Of a stretch of DNA of 56,295 nt, positions 10,001 to 17,312 are shown piece after piece. Source of the DNA: a virus; IMG/VR virus record IMGVR_UViG_3300042308_000597, positions 1-56,295 of that record. The stretch is one strand, 5' to 3'. A model generated the notes under the pieces. It saw only the letters and a list, made by a program, of their open reading frames with translations. It was not told where the DNA came from and did no database searches. Positions within the stretch are counted from its first letter, which is position 1. Every line of letters starts with the position of its first letter. A program made the translations under genes and the position numbers.

Positions 10001-12840
10001 GAACCTGCAAACGAATATGCCGCTGCTGTATAATTTTGCCCAGCTGTTAAATATTCTAATAATATAATTTTATTTTGAGATTCACCTGCAACTACTGACG
10101 CAACTTGTGCTTCTTGTGTTCTATTATTAATAGTTCCTAATTGAGGAGTTTCTGATAAATCGTACCCTTCCGCAACCGTACCGTAGTTACCATATGAACT
10201 ATTACCATTAGTAGCACGGATTCTACCACCATTTTCTGCTAAATATCCAATATGTCCATAATATGAAAACACAGATACTAATTCAACTAATGCGTTAGAT
10301 CCGGTACACCAAACGCCAATTCCGTCACTTAATACTTGTGTAAAATCGTTTGCTACAATAGATTTATTCCCACCACCGTGTAAATTTCCATCAATTTTTA
10401 AACCAACACAACCCACACCAAAGTTTGTAACATTTTGAATATACGGCGATCTTGTAGTAATCCAAGTTGATGAATCAGCCGGTCCTGCACCACCATCTAA
10501 ACTAACATAAGCACCTGCAGATGGACGTTTTGTTAAATATTGATTAGCTGGTCCTAATGTTCCAGATAATCCTTTTAATGACATATTTCTTATACCAGTG
10601 CCATTTCGTACTCTAAACATATCAACTAATTCATTGCCAATAGCCGGATGTACAATGGTACTATGAAGTTCATCACCTACTAATGCAGTATCAGCAGGAA
10701 CAATAATTGGTGTATTTTCATAATATGTACCAGTTTTAATAAAAATAGTTGCATCTAACCCGCCGGTAATTTTAGGTATATTTGAAGTTGTTTGTGTAGT
10801 TAGTGCGTTAATTAATATGTTTGATAATGTTGTTATTAAGTTGTTAATTCCTAGTTCAGGAGGATATGATGGATTAATAACTTGTAATGCAGGAACAGTT
10901 ACTCCGTTTAACAATTGATAACTTTGCAAAGGTGCAGAGTTTGAAACTGCGTCTTGAATCAATGATATCATTTTTGTTAATGCTGCAATAATATACGGCA
11001 TGTCATTTGCAACGTCTGTATTAAAGAATAAATTAGTACCTGGTTGAAAATATGCGTATGTATTAGTAACTAGTTGGCTATTACCGCCGCGAGATATATC
11101 ATAAGATAATGCATTAAAGATAATACTTGCATCTCGAATTGTTTTAGATTGATCAATTACAGAACTAACAGTAAATGGACTAATATTATTAGCTTTTTGA
11201 TATAACATCCATTGATACATCTCTGCAAGTACCCATGCTCTATTTGAAGTTAATAAAAAATTTGCATTTTGATTTTGTGTACCAGCTTTAACAAAATCAC
11301 AAGCATATTTAATAGTCTTAAATGGTAGATCTAACGTTTTACCATAAGATGGATCATCAACTCCTGATGGTGATACGTAGTATATGTAACCAATTTCTCC
11401 AAAACCGCCAAAATATGGTAATATTTCTGATTTAAACAATTGACTTGTTTGGCCAATTCCTGTTCTTATATTTTCATCTAAGTTATAAGAAACTGTATCG
11501 CCTGCGTATGTTAATGGATTGCGTGGATCACCATCTATTACTCGTTCCCAATAAGTGTTATCAATTGACGGTTTGATTAAATTTAATGCAATATGCGCTA
11601 AAATGCAACGGTACAATGTAGATGCATAATCAACAATGTCACCGACTGCATAAGCTGTTGACACTACCCATACTTTATGCCATTCGTCCCCCGGTACAAC
11701 TAATGTCCACACTGAATTAGTTGTGGGTTCTTGCGAGGAAGTGTTAGCATTTGCTACATATAATCTACCGTTACGACGAACAAGATCACCAGTTTTAAAT
11801 GTAGTAACATTATCCCAATTACCAACAACTTTAAATCCAATTGTTAATAATCTCCAGTCAAGTAGATGACCGTATGGGATAACATTAAGATTGTGATTAA
11901 GACAAGTATAACTATATCCGCCGTATCTTACAATATCTCCCGGAACATATTGTGTAATATCAGTCCATTGATCAACATATTCGTTACCTGGGATATAAAT
12001 TGCCCAGTTATTTGGATCAAATGTAGAAACTGAAGTATGGCCTGCTGTACAAATCCATACATTTGCACCATATTTTACAGTGTCGTTTAATTTATATCGA
12101 ACTGCTAATGCAAAAATACCTTTATGATCAATACCAGCATGAATAACAGTCCATTTTTCTATATCAGCTTCAAGACCTAACGCATCTGTTGCAGCTGCAG
12201 CATGACCGGTAACACAAGAGTAAACAATACCGCCATATCTAACAGTACTATTAATTTCATATCGTGCTCCGGGTATCCAATTTGATTGCCAATTTTCTGA
12301 GGTTGATACAACATCCCATTTAGCAATATCTGGTGTAACACCGGTTGAAATAGTAGATGCTGACACATGCGTAGTATTACACCGATATAAATTTCCTGAT
12401 ATTTTTACAATATCATTAACTTTATAGTTAGTTAATGGTAGCCACGCATTCCCCCATTTTTCAGCAATTGCGTATATTACCCATTTGCTTAATGTGTATT
12501 CTAATCCTAATGGATCACTAGTATGTGATTCGTTACATACATAGATTAAACTTCCGTATCTAACAATGTCACCTAAATTATACAACGTGCTTCCAGTCCA
12601 GTTATTTCTAAATTCATAACCGTCAAACCATAGTACCCATTTTGGTTTAGGAATATCTGGTTCTGATGCAGTATCTACGTAGTTAAGGTCTGTATAAAAA
12701 TTAGAACTTGAAGTGTGGCCAACTAAACAGACATATGATTTGCCGCCGTATCGGACAATATCGTCCTTTCTAAATAAAGTAGCAGCTATCCAATCTCCTA
12801 CCCATGAAAATCTAATTCTTTCTAATTTAAACTCAGCCAT
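7096..12840 (-). CDS. Giant fibre/adhesin-like structural protein with CBM-like array, beta-helix and BNR-like repeats
   Basis: 1914 aa starting at ATG 12840 behind a GAGGT ribosome site. Residues 1 to about 435 contain eight tandem modules with the core GDIV-R-YGG-x-x-YVC..HTS, resembling CBM5/12 chitin- or glycan-binding domains. A linker with SYDISRGGN and a pectate-lyase-like beta-helix follows (YYENTPIIVPADTALVGDE, then DMFRVRNGTGIRNMSL). After that come about eight BNR/Asp-box-like repeats (YGNGRFIA....YS.DG.TW) and a C-terminal part with GSGYS.TPTV and KVGGQFAV motifs. It is paralogous to the partial gene 1-7037. The combination suggests a surface protein of tail or head that binds polysaccharide; no catalytic residues could be identified. 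Confidence 0.9.
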   Translation of the reverse strand: MAEFKLERIRFSWVGDWIAATLFRKDDIVRYGGKSYVCLVGHTSSSNFYTDLNYVDTASEPDIPKPKWVLWFDGYEFRNNWTGSTLYNLGDIVRYGSLIYVCNESHTSDPLGLEYTLSKWVIYAIAEKWGNAWLPLTNYKVNDIVKISGNLYRCNTTHVSASTISTGVTPDIAKWDVVSTSENWQSNWIPGARYEINSTVRYGGIVYSCVTGHAAAATDALGLEADIEKWTVIHAGIDHKGIFALAVRYKLNDTVKYGANVWICTAGHTSVSTFDPNNWAIYIPGNEYVDQWTDITQYVPGDIVRYGGYSYTCLNHNLNVIPYGHLLDWRLLTIGFKVVGNWDNVTTFKTGDLVRRNGRLYVANANTSSQEPTTNSVWTLVVPGDEWHKVWVVSTAYAVGDIVDYASTLYRCILAHIALNLIKPSIDNTYWERVIDGDPRNPLTYAGDTVSYNLDENIRTGIGQTSQLFKSEILPYFGGFGEIGYIYYVSPSGVDDPSYGKTLDLPFKTIKYACDFVKAGTQNQNANFLLTSNRAWVLAEMYQWMLYQKANNISPFTVSSVIDQSKTIRDASIIFNALSYDISRGGNSQLVTNTYAYFQPGTNLFFNTDVANDMPYIIAALTKMISLIQDAVSNSAPLQSYQLLNGVTVPALQVINPSYPPELGINNLITTLSNILINALTTQTTSNIPKITGGLDATIFIKTGTYYENTPIIVPADTALVGDELHSTIVHPAIGNELVDMFRVRNGTGIRNMSLKGLSGTLGPANQYLTKRPSAGAYVSLDGGAGPADSSTWITTRSPYIQNVTNFGVGCVGLKIDGNLHGGGNKSIVANDFTQVLSDGIGVWCTGSNALVELVSVFSYYGHIGYLAENGGRIRATNGNSSYGNYGTVAEGYDLSETPQLGTINNRTQEAQVASVVAGESQNKIILLEYLTAGQNYTAAAYSFAGSGTGAIAVADEFRDRAIFENKIYGTEISAGGDGYSTASNHAQTGDATTITIASNDTNLAVNYVGMRIILTSGTGVGQYGYIQAYDEIGKVATVYNEQTGLIGWNHMIPGTVILSELDATTVYNIEPRVTFSTPLYSSTAVTLPAASWTGVVYGNGKFVSVASFSNAAYSTDGTTWSVGSNFPSLISPTVAYTNGIFVSVNATTTSYAFSNDGITWDSGTFSTGASYSNVIAVGTTFVVVSYSTTELLVSSNGVSWAPVAATGIQSGKIAYGASTYVSFASGSTNAAAYSTNGTTWTSVTLPTTATWASITYGNGRFIAIATSGTSVVYSLDGITWVASAVLTAAAWTSIAYGQGVFVAVATGTNTIATTQDGIVWITRSILASNQWSAVAFGNPSSLRQFIAVATAGSSAGRQILAGAQSFGRAVIASGKIGSINIWEPGSGYSLTPTVVQFVGSISNTTLSVTYVISGALAAGLFLGGGRGNISANTSITTVNNAVFTGFISNTSLTIVSIVSGTVTFGMVIDNGAASSGTTITGTITAVFTGSITGTTLTVTGMTSGVISAGMVLTGGAIPAEVFIVSNIAGAGINSTWLINTTVSQSSTLITGTKYTVENGQINGSPSLTVTFNAVNYTISLTQTVASANMFAYTLGSAVVTLTAPDAITTVIVNCRTADGVLGNPSFTNRGNNYQTSTTSCTISGNGFADIPSISKYVYVSGLDAAPSPGASIAISGNSTQFKIVNITLISTGTYYFQIAPALTRMTAPVHATAVEIRQKYSQVRLTGHDFLLIGTGNKESTNFPNTDITLALQAYQVQENNQGRVFVTATDQDGNFKVGGQFAVQQATGIVTISADLFNLAGLNQITLGGVQIGQNTVTITQFSTDSYFTANSDNIVPTQKAIKSYLARLISSGGANAMTSILTAGTVGIGPQRIFSSSNDTIVMNNNVNFTGGIAGTMLALQYFMQSPGSTD

Positions 12841-12871
12841 TTTTTACCTCATAATTATGTAAATTCATTTG

Positions 12872-13231
12872 TTATATACCGGTTGGATACTGATATGCCG
12901 AATACATTCTTACTACTAAATTTCCAGTGTCATCAATAAAGTAAAACAAGTTGCAATCATCCCATCTGTATTGTTCATATTGTAAATTATCAAACACTAA
13001 TTCGTGATGTACATCTCGTCCTTCAAAAAAATCCACACCTTGTGCAAATTCGTTGTAGTTTTCGTCCATAGCACCTGAATAATTGATTGCTACAATTTCG
13101 TTATCTGTTAATTGATTTACACGGGTAAAATATAATTCCCCGTCGTCTGTTCTGCGTAATGCATAGAAATATCTAGAATTAGTTCCTAATAATTCTCTTT
13201 GGTCGATGTCTCCGCCAACATAATATGCCAT
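12872..13231 (-). CDS. Conserved small phage protein, likely virion-associated
   Basis: 119 aa starting at ATG 13231 behind AAGGGAATAAACT. Acidic and aromatic-rich, with the short motifs FFEGRDVHHEL, YEQYRWDD and a C-terminal YQYPTG. I recognise this pattern from proteins found near fibre genes of marine T4-like phages, but no function is known to me. It sits 11 bases downstream of the 110-aa gene and 31 bases upstream of the giant fibre gene, so it is probably co-transcribed with them as late structural genes. No signal peptide or membrane segment. Confidence 0.8.
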   Translation of the reverse strand: MAYYVGGDIDQRELLGTNSRYFYALRRTDDGELYFTRVNQLTDNEIVAINYSGAMDENYNEFAQGVDFFEGRDVHHELVFDNLQYEQYRWDDCNLFYFIDDTGNLVVRMYSAYQYPTGI

Positions 13232-13242
13232 AGTTTATTCCC

Positions 13243-13575
13243 TTATGTAAGTTCAACATAGCTCATTACGAGATCTATGCTTAATTCTGTATTTGTTTGT
13301 ACGTACACGCTCATACCTTGACTTAACACTAATTTCTCACCTCCATTTACAACTCGTAAACTTTGATGAGGTGGTATAATTACATTTTTTATGTAGTATG
13401 CAGTATCTAAAGTAGTAGTATCAAGAATACGAACAGATGCAAGAACCATAGCATCAGTAATATTTGTTAAACTTAATCCAATTACCGTAACCCTTGTGGT
13501 AGAATCGGTTGTAAGTATTAGTGCTTCTGTAGCACCAATATTAGCAAGAAGTTTATTTTTTAAGAGTGTTGCCAT
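13243..13575 (-). CDS. Small beta-rich phage structural-type protein
   Basis: 110 aa. I place the start at ATG 13575 (MATLLKNKL) rather than the upstream TTG at 13653, because the TTG lies immediately next to a perfect late-promoter box (13643-13650), so that codon would not be in the transcript. Alternating hydrophobic strands (TTRVTVIGLSLTN, VIIPPHQSLRVVNGGEKLVL, SIDLVMSYVELT) indicate a beta-sandwich. The pattern 'iPPhqSL.v..GeKLvL..G' is common in small tail or head accessory proteins of marine phages. Exact role unknown. Confidence 0.8.
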   Translation of the reverse strand: MATLLKNKLLANIGATEALILTTDSTTRVTVIGLSLTNITDAMVLASVRILDTTTLDTAYYIKNVIIPPHQSLRVVNGGEKLVLSQGMSVYVQTNTELSIDLVMSYVELT

Positions 13576-13642
13576 TATATTATCCGATTGTGAGTTGGTT
13601 GATACAATCTGCAAATTTGACCGATACCCAACTATATTGTAG

Positions 13643-13650
13643 TATTTATA
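13643..13650 (-). promoter_or_regulatory. T4-type late promoter, perfect TATAAATA
   Basis: The minus strand reads TATAAATACTA, an exact match to the T4 late -10 consensus, 67 bases upstream of the ATG at 13575. It probably drives the 110-aa, 119-aa and giant fibre genes. Confidence 0.75.
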
Positions 13651-13675
13651 CAATTAGTCAGGTATGGTTATAAGA

Positions 13676-14428
13676 TTAAAGGTAAGTTATATCAGTTGTT
13701 TTCTTTTGGTGTAACCATTTTCTATAAAAGCCGGGAGATTTTGTTCGGTAAGTAAAGTTAGCTAACCCGGCCTCTTTCTGATTTATTAATCCAACTTCGG
13801 CTGTAATGTCTTCTCGTTTGTACGGAATAACATGCAACATTGGAGTACCTGCATATATTTTAACACGCATTTCTCTTAATGGTGAAAACATAACATTAAT
13901 TGTATGGTAATGATCATAATCGTTTATTCCCGGATATAAAAATAAATCTCTTAAAAATGGAGAATGATATAACGCAGGCATAACAAATGCAGAATATCCC
14001 GGTTTAGTAAATACTTTCCACGGGCACGGTAATTTTAGGGCATGTGGTTTAATATTCTCATCAATATTAGCAGCGCCTGCAAGAACGCTATATCCCATTC
14101 TTTCAAAAGGAGCACAACTTATTTGATCAGTTATGCCAATTTTAATATTTGCAGTTTTATCATTTACTACAATTTCAAAATCTTCCCATGCAGGAATAAT
14201 ATATCCTGTTCTATAATAGTCGTGCATACCCGGACATGACGAAAATTTAGGGGTATTATTTTTTTCGGAGTCTTTTAATTGTTTGATCATCCAGTCTGGT
14301 TTTACATCCATTGCACGTTTCACTGGTTGTCCAATTTCATATCCCGGAATACAACACTTAAACCTAATTATTGGTTGTGGACTAAACATTTCAGATACTG
14401 ATGATTTAATTTTTGAAAATACCGACAT
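13676..14428 (-). CDS. Phage protein of unknown function, paralogue of the next gene upstream
   Basis: 250 aa starting at ATG 14428. It shares with the 239-aa protein encoded at 14428-15147 the sequence landmarks PDWM/PDWY, GYIIP, a TKPGYS/TPPGYS loop followed by a conserved H, and AGTP-(M/I)-(L/I)-(H/Q)-x-IP-(Y/F)-KR near the C-terminus, so the two are diverged duplicates. Its start codon overlaps the stop of the upstream gene (TAATG), implying translational coupling. The repeated short strands and conserved His/Gly turns suggest a cupin-like or jelly-roll fold, but this is inference. Location next to a 2OG oxygenase and fibres suggests an accessory role in virion modification or assembly. 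Confidence 0.85.
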   Translation of the reverse strand: MSVFSKIKSSVSEMFSPQPIIRFKCCIPGYEIGQPVKRAMDVKPDWMIKQLKDSEKNNTPKFSSCPGMHDYYRTGYIIPAWEDFEIVVNDKTANIKIGITDQISCAPFERMGYSVLAGAANIDENIKPHALKLPCPWKVFTKPGYSAFVMPALYHSPFLRDLFLYPGINDYDHYHTINVMFSPLREMRVKIYAGTPMLHVIPYKREDITAEVGLINQKEAGLANFTYRTKSPGFYRKWLHQKKTTDITYL

Positions 14429-15147
14429 TATTTTTTTACTCGAAGATTATTTACATAATAACTATTTTGATTGTCTTGTTTTAATCTAGTAATTTCTCGT
14501 TTTTTAAATTCTGTATCTGTAAATGGACGAACGTCACATTCATTAATACTTGTACTACGTTTAAAAGGAATGCATTGTATAATAGGTGTACCGGCAGGTA
14601 ATATATCGTCATAATTAGCTGCTAACCAGCATGTTGGAAAATTTATTTCTCTGTCGTAATTGTCAGTATCAACAACTGCACCTAATGTATGAAATCTAGT
14701 TTCTAAATGATTAATTGGTGCTACAAACAAACACGAATAGCCAGGAGGAGTTTTTATAACAAAATGATTTATAAATTTAACTAAATGCCTACCTGGAAAC
14801 GGGAACTGCGGTCCTACTTGTTCTTCGCTGTGTTCATCTGTAAGTTTAACATAATGGTTTTCAGTAATATCAATTCTAGTTGCATCATCGTTTGTTCGTA
14901 TATGTACATCACCTGCTAGCGGAATAATATAGCCGTGAGTCATTGCATCAATCATTGGTAAACATTTCTTTGCAGTCATTGCAAATCCACCTTTTGCATC
15001 TCTATTTTTCTTGCTGTGGGATGGAATTACTTTATACCAATCAGGTATAAATTTATTTGCAGGTGCAGGGGGTATTAGAATATCGTAATATTCTTCGGTA
15101 GTTAAAAACTCTATAAGAGGATCTTTAAAAAATGATAATAATGACAT
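14428..15147 (-). CDS. Phage protein of unknown function (first of a paralogous pair)
   Basis: 239 aa starting at ATG 15147 behind AAAGGATTT. Motifs: IPDWYKVIPS near residue 35, AKKCLPMIDAMTHGYIIPL, TPPGYSCLFVAPINH and AGTPIIQCIPFKR. Its stop overlaps the start of its paralogue by one base. It lies 11 bases downstream of the 2OG oxygenase gene, so the three genes form a tight sub-operon. Similar proteins occur next to 2OG oxygenases in aquatic T4-like phages as I recall them; substrate and activity are unknown. No membrane or signal segment. Confidence 0.85.
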   Translation of the reverse strand: MSLLSFFKDPLIEFLTTEEYYDILIPPAPANKFIPDWYKVIPSHSKKNRDAKGGFAMTAKKCLPMIDAMTHGYIIPLAGDVHIRTNDDATRIDITENHYVKLTDEHSEEQVGPQFPFPGRHLVKFINHFVIKTPPGYSCLFVAPINHLETRFHTLGAVVDTDNYDREINFPTCWLAANYDDILPAGTPIIQCIPFKRSTSINECDVRPFTDTEFKKREITRLKQDNQNSYYVNNLRVKK

Positions 15148-15158
15148 AAATCCTTTGA

Positions 15159-15755
15159 TTATTTAAATTTTGGCCCAAGCACCCAGCATACTAAACTTCT
15201 GCGTTTACCTGAAGTAACTTCTGCAACTTGATGAGGAACAAATGCAGGAAATGCTAATACATCTCCTTTCTTAATTTCTATTGTATTTACATGTTCGGGA
15301 TTGCCGTCTGGGATAATCTGGAATTCACCTCCTGCAAATTCAGTAGTAGGGTCAGATAACACTAAAATAATACCAAGTTTTCTATGTCTAGGTCCAAACG
15401 TATCTTCTGCCATGCCGTCAATGTGCCACGAATAAAACCCTCCGGTAGTATAAGTAGTATATTGAAACTCGTCGATTGATGTTAAATCAAATTGATACTT
15501 ATCGGTATTCATTCTTGCAACTACTTCAACCATTTTATTAAACAACCAAGCAGTATCTTCCGCCGGCTGTATCCACGATATATTGCTGTTTCGAACAGCT
15601 ATATCGTCTATGCCGTCGCCTGAGCCTGTCTTGCCTTGATGAAATTCTTGAGCATCACCTAGTTCGATGATTGCATCAAGTTCTTCTTCTGAAAATGCGC
15701 CTGACCAGCAAACGCATGGTTCTAACGCAGAATGGATATCTGGTATTGTAAACAT
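15159..15755 (-). CDS. 2-oxoglutarate/Fe(II)-dependent oxygenase (PKHD-type hydroxylase fold)
   Basis: 198 aa. The iron-binding facial triad is readable: H111 and D113 in YSWHIDG and H175 in PHQV, with R185/R186 in GKRRSLV placed to bind 2-oxoglutarate. The double-stranded beta-helix core (residues about 95-195) includes GGEFQI and KKGDVLAFP, typical of prolyl-4-hydroxylase-like PKHD enzymes. These enzymes hydroxylate protein or small-molecule substrates using O2 and 2-oxoglutarate. Phages of the T4-like aquatic group commonly carry them near tail-fibre genes, where modification of virion or host proteins has been proposed but not established. The start ATG 15755 has GAGAACC upstream. Confidence 0.93.
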   Translation of the reverse strand: MFTIPDIHSALEPCVCWSGAFSEEELDAIIELGDAQEFHQGKTGSGDGIDDIAVRNSNISWIQPAEDTAWLFNKMVEVVARMNTDKYQFDLTSIDEFQYTTYTTGGFYSWHIDGMAEDTFGPRHRKLGIILVLSDPTTEFAGGEFQIIPDGNPEHVNTIEIKKGDVLAFPAFVPHQVAEVTSGKRRSLVCWVLGPKFK

Positions 15756-15764
15756 ATTAGGTTC

Positions 15765-17303
15765 TCATAGTGTAAATGTAATTGTAACATACCCACCGGA
15801 GGGTACAGTTACTGGTGTTGTAGTTCCGTATTTTGGTATAGATGATGCTAATGTAGCAGGTACTACTGTACTTGGCCCACCGTATCCGCCAGGTAATGTT
15901 ATTCCAAGTACGCTAGACGAACCGCCGGTATTTGTAATATTTGCATTAGTATTTGCATACGGATAATTTGTTGCATTAGTATTTGCATACGGATAATTTG
16001 TTGCATTAGTATTTGCATACGGATAATTTGTTGCATTAGTATTTGCATACGGATAATTTGTATTATTAGTATACCAGTATGGATAGTTTGTATTATAATA
16101 CCAAAGCACTGGAGTTATTGCGTTATTACCATTATGCGGAAAACTTGGATTATTATTACCAGACACATTTCCAAGTTGAGTAAACGCATTACTGTCGTAT
16201 ACAGTTAAATATTGAACATTATACCAAATTCTAAATGCTGAATACGCATTTGGGGTATTATAGCTTGCAACAGTTTGTGTATTATAAGTTCCTGGAATTG
16301 CATTTTGTGTATTATAAGTTCCTGGTATAGATTGTATAGGTATAACTCCGTCAACCGCAGTAAGAGAGTAATAATTTGTATTTGCATAGTTAGCCGGTAG
16401 CGCACTTGCCTTAGGTACCGGTCCTTGATTTTCAGTATATGCGCCGCTGTAAATATATGATGGTGAAGGTAATGGTGTTGTGTACAATGCATAATACAAT
16501 GTATAATAATAATTTACACCTACTGTCCTATACAGCGTTGTATTGAAATATGTGTTTGGTGCACCTTTTGCATAATTTACATTCCATCCTTGGGCAACGT
16601 ACGACATATATCCAATAGTACCGGGAGTTGCAGCATTATAGGTTGTTGCATTTAGATTAGATGCATTATAGGTTGTTGCATTTAGATTAGATGCATTATA
16701 ATTTGCATTATTACCTGGGCTAAATGCAATTGCACTATAGTACTGATACGTAGTTGTACGATACCATGTATTATATCCTGCACTATACGCCGATCCTGCA
16801 TTAACTGGACCTTGACCGTATGTTGAGTAATTGTTTGATGAAAAACTAGTTTCATTAACATAACTACCGTAAATAGTCCCACCAGAGTTATTAGTATAAT
16901 TAGCGGTAGAGTTACTTGTTGCAGCAACTGCAGTCGGCGCATAGTAATTTGCAGTCCCAGTAACTGTGCTATAAATTGCATTGCCTCCAGTATTATAATA
17001 TTCTGCATTCCCAGTAGCAGTATAATAAACATCAAATCCATTAACAGTATTATAATTTGCATTCCCAGTAACTGTTGTGTAATTTGCAGTACCAGTAACT
17101 GTTGTATAATTTGCAGTCCCAGCAACTACATTATAATTTGCAGTGCCGGCTATATACGAACCGGCGGCTCCTTTTCCACTTACGTATTGGCGAGACTTTC
17201 CGTATCTTGGATTATAATTACCGGTTGCATTAAATGTAACAGGTGTAATATCGGAAATGTTTGTAGTTTCTGTAAATACTTTTTTAATTAATCTTGAAAA
17301 CAT
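15765..17303 (-). CDS. Asn/Tyr/Thr-rich repetitive fibre-like protein
   Basis: 512 aa starting at ATG 17303 (RBS AAGGATT). The sequence is strikingly low in complexity: N, Y, T, A and G dominate and acidic residues are rare. It carries several internal repeat families: four 9-residue units of type TVTGTANYT, two ASNLNATTYN units, two IPGTYNTQ units and four TNYPYANTNA units near the C-terminus. The C-terminal ~60 residues return to an ordinary beta-rich, glycine-containing sequence ending VTITFTL. Nothing indicates an enzyme. By position between fibre genes it is likely a virion-surface fibre or sheath component; its composition resembles repetitive, possibly amyloid-like or adhesive proteins, which is inference. 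Confidence 0.85.
   Translation of the reverse strand: MFSRLIKKVFTETTNISDITPVTFNATGNYNPRYGKSRQYVSGKGAAGSYIAGTANYNVVAGTANYTTVTGTANYTTVTGNANYNTVNGFDVYYTATGNAEYYNTGGNAIYSTVTGTANYYAPTAVAATSNSTANYTNNSGGTIYGSYVNETSFSSNNYSTYGQGPVNAGSAYSAGYNTWYRTTTYQYYSAIAFSPGNNANYNASNLNATTYNASNLNATTYNAATPGTIGYMSYVAQGWNVNYAKGAPNTYFNTTLYRTVGVNYYYTLYYALYTTPLPSPSYIYSGAYTENQGPVPKASALPANYANTNYYSLTAVDGVIPIQSIPGTYNTQNAIPGTYNTQTVASYNTPNAYSAFRIWYNVQYLTVYDSNAFTQLGNVSGNNNPSFPHNGNNAITPVLWYYNTNYPYWYTNNTNYPYANTNATNYPYANTNATNYPYANTNATNYPYANTNANITNTGGSSSVLGITLPGGYGGPSTVVPATLASSIPKYGTTTPVTVPSGGYVTITFTL
15961..16050. repeat. Perfect 30-nt tandem repeat, three copies plus partial flanking copies
   Basis: The 30-base unit starting ggataatttgttgcattagt occurs at 15961, 15991 and 16021 without change. 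Partial copies flank it (15939-15960 and from 16051). It encodes the ten-residue unit TNYPYANTNA and is in frame with the protein. Confidence 0.95.
16274..16333. repeat. 30-nt tandem duplication
   Basis: Units at 16274 and 16304 share their first 22 bases (tttgtgtattataagttcct and two more) and encode repeated IPGTYNTQ. Confidence 0.85.
16633..16692. repeat. 30-nt tandem duplication, two perfect copies
   Basis: The unit beginning gcattataggttgttgcatt occurs at 16633 and 16663, followed by a partial third copy from 16693. It encodes ASNLNATTYN. Confidence 0.9.
17038..17145. repeat. 27-nt tandem repeat, four diverged units
   Basis: Units start at 17038, 17065, 17092 and 17119; the middle two differ by two bases. 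They encode nine-residue TVTGTANYT-type repeats near the N-terminus of the 512-aa protein. Confidence 0.9.
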
Positions 17304-17312
17304 TACTAATCC

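Noticed and set aside
13576-13653. TTG start at 13653 for the 110-aa protein
   Set aside because: It lies next to the perfect late -10 box, so it would be upstream of or at the transcript start.
15961-16050. CRISPR-like array
   Set aside because: The 30-nt units are contiguous without spacers and are in frame with coding repeats.
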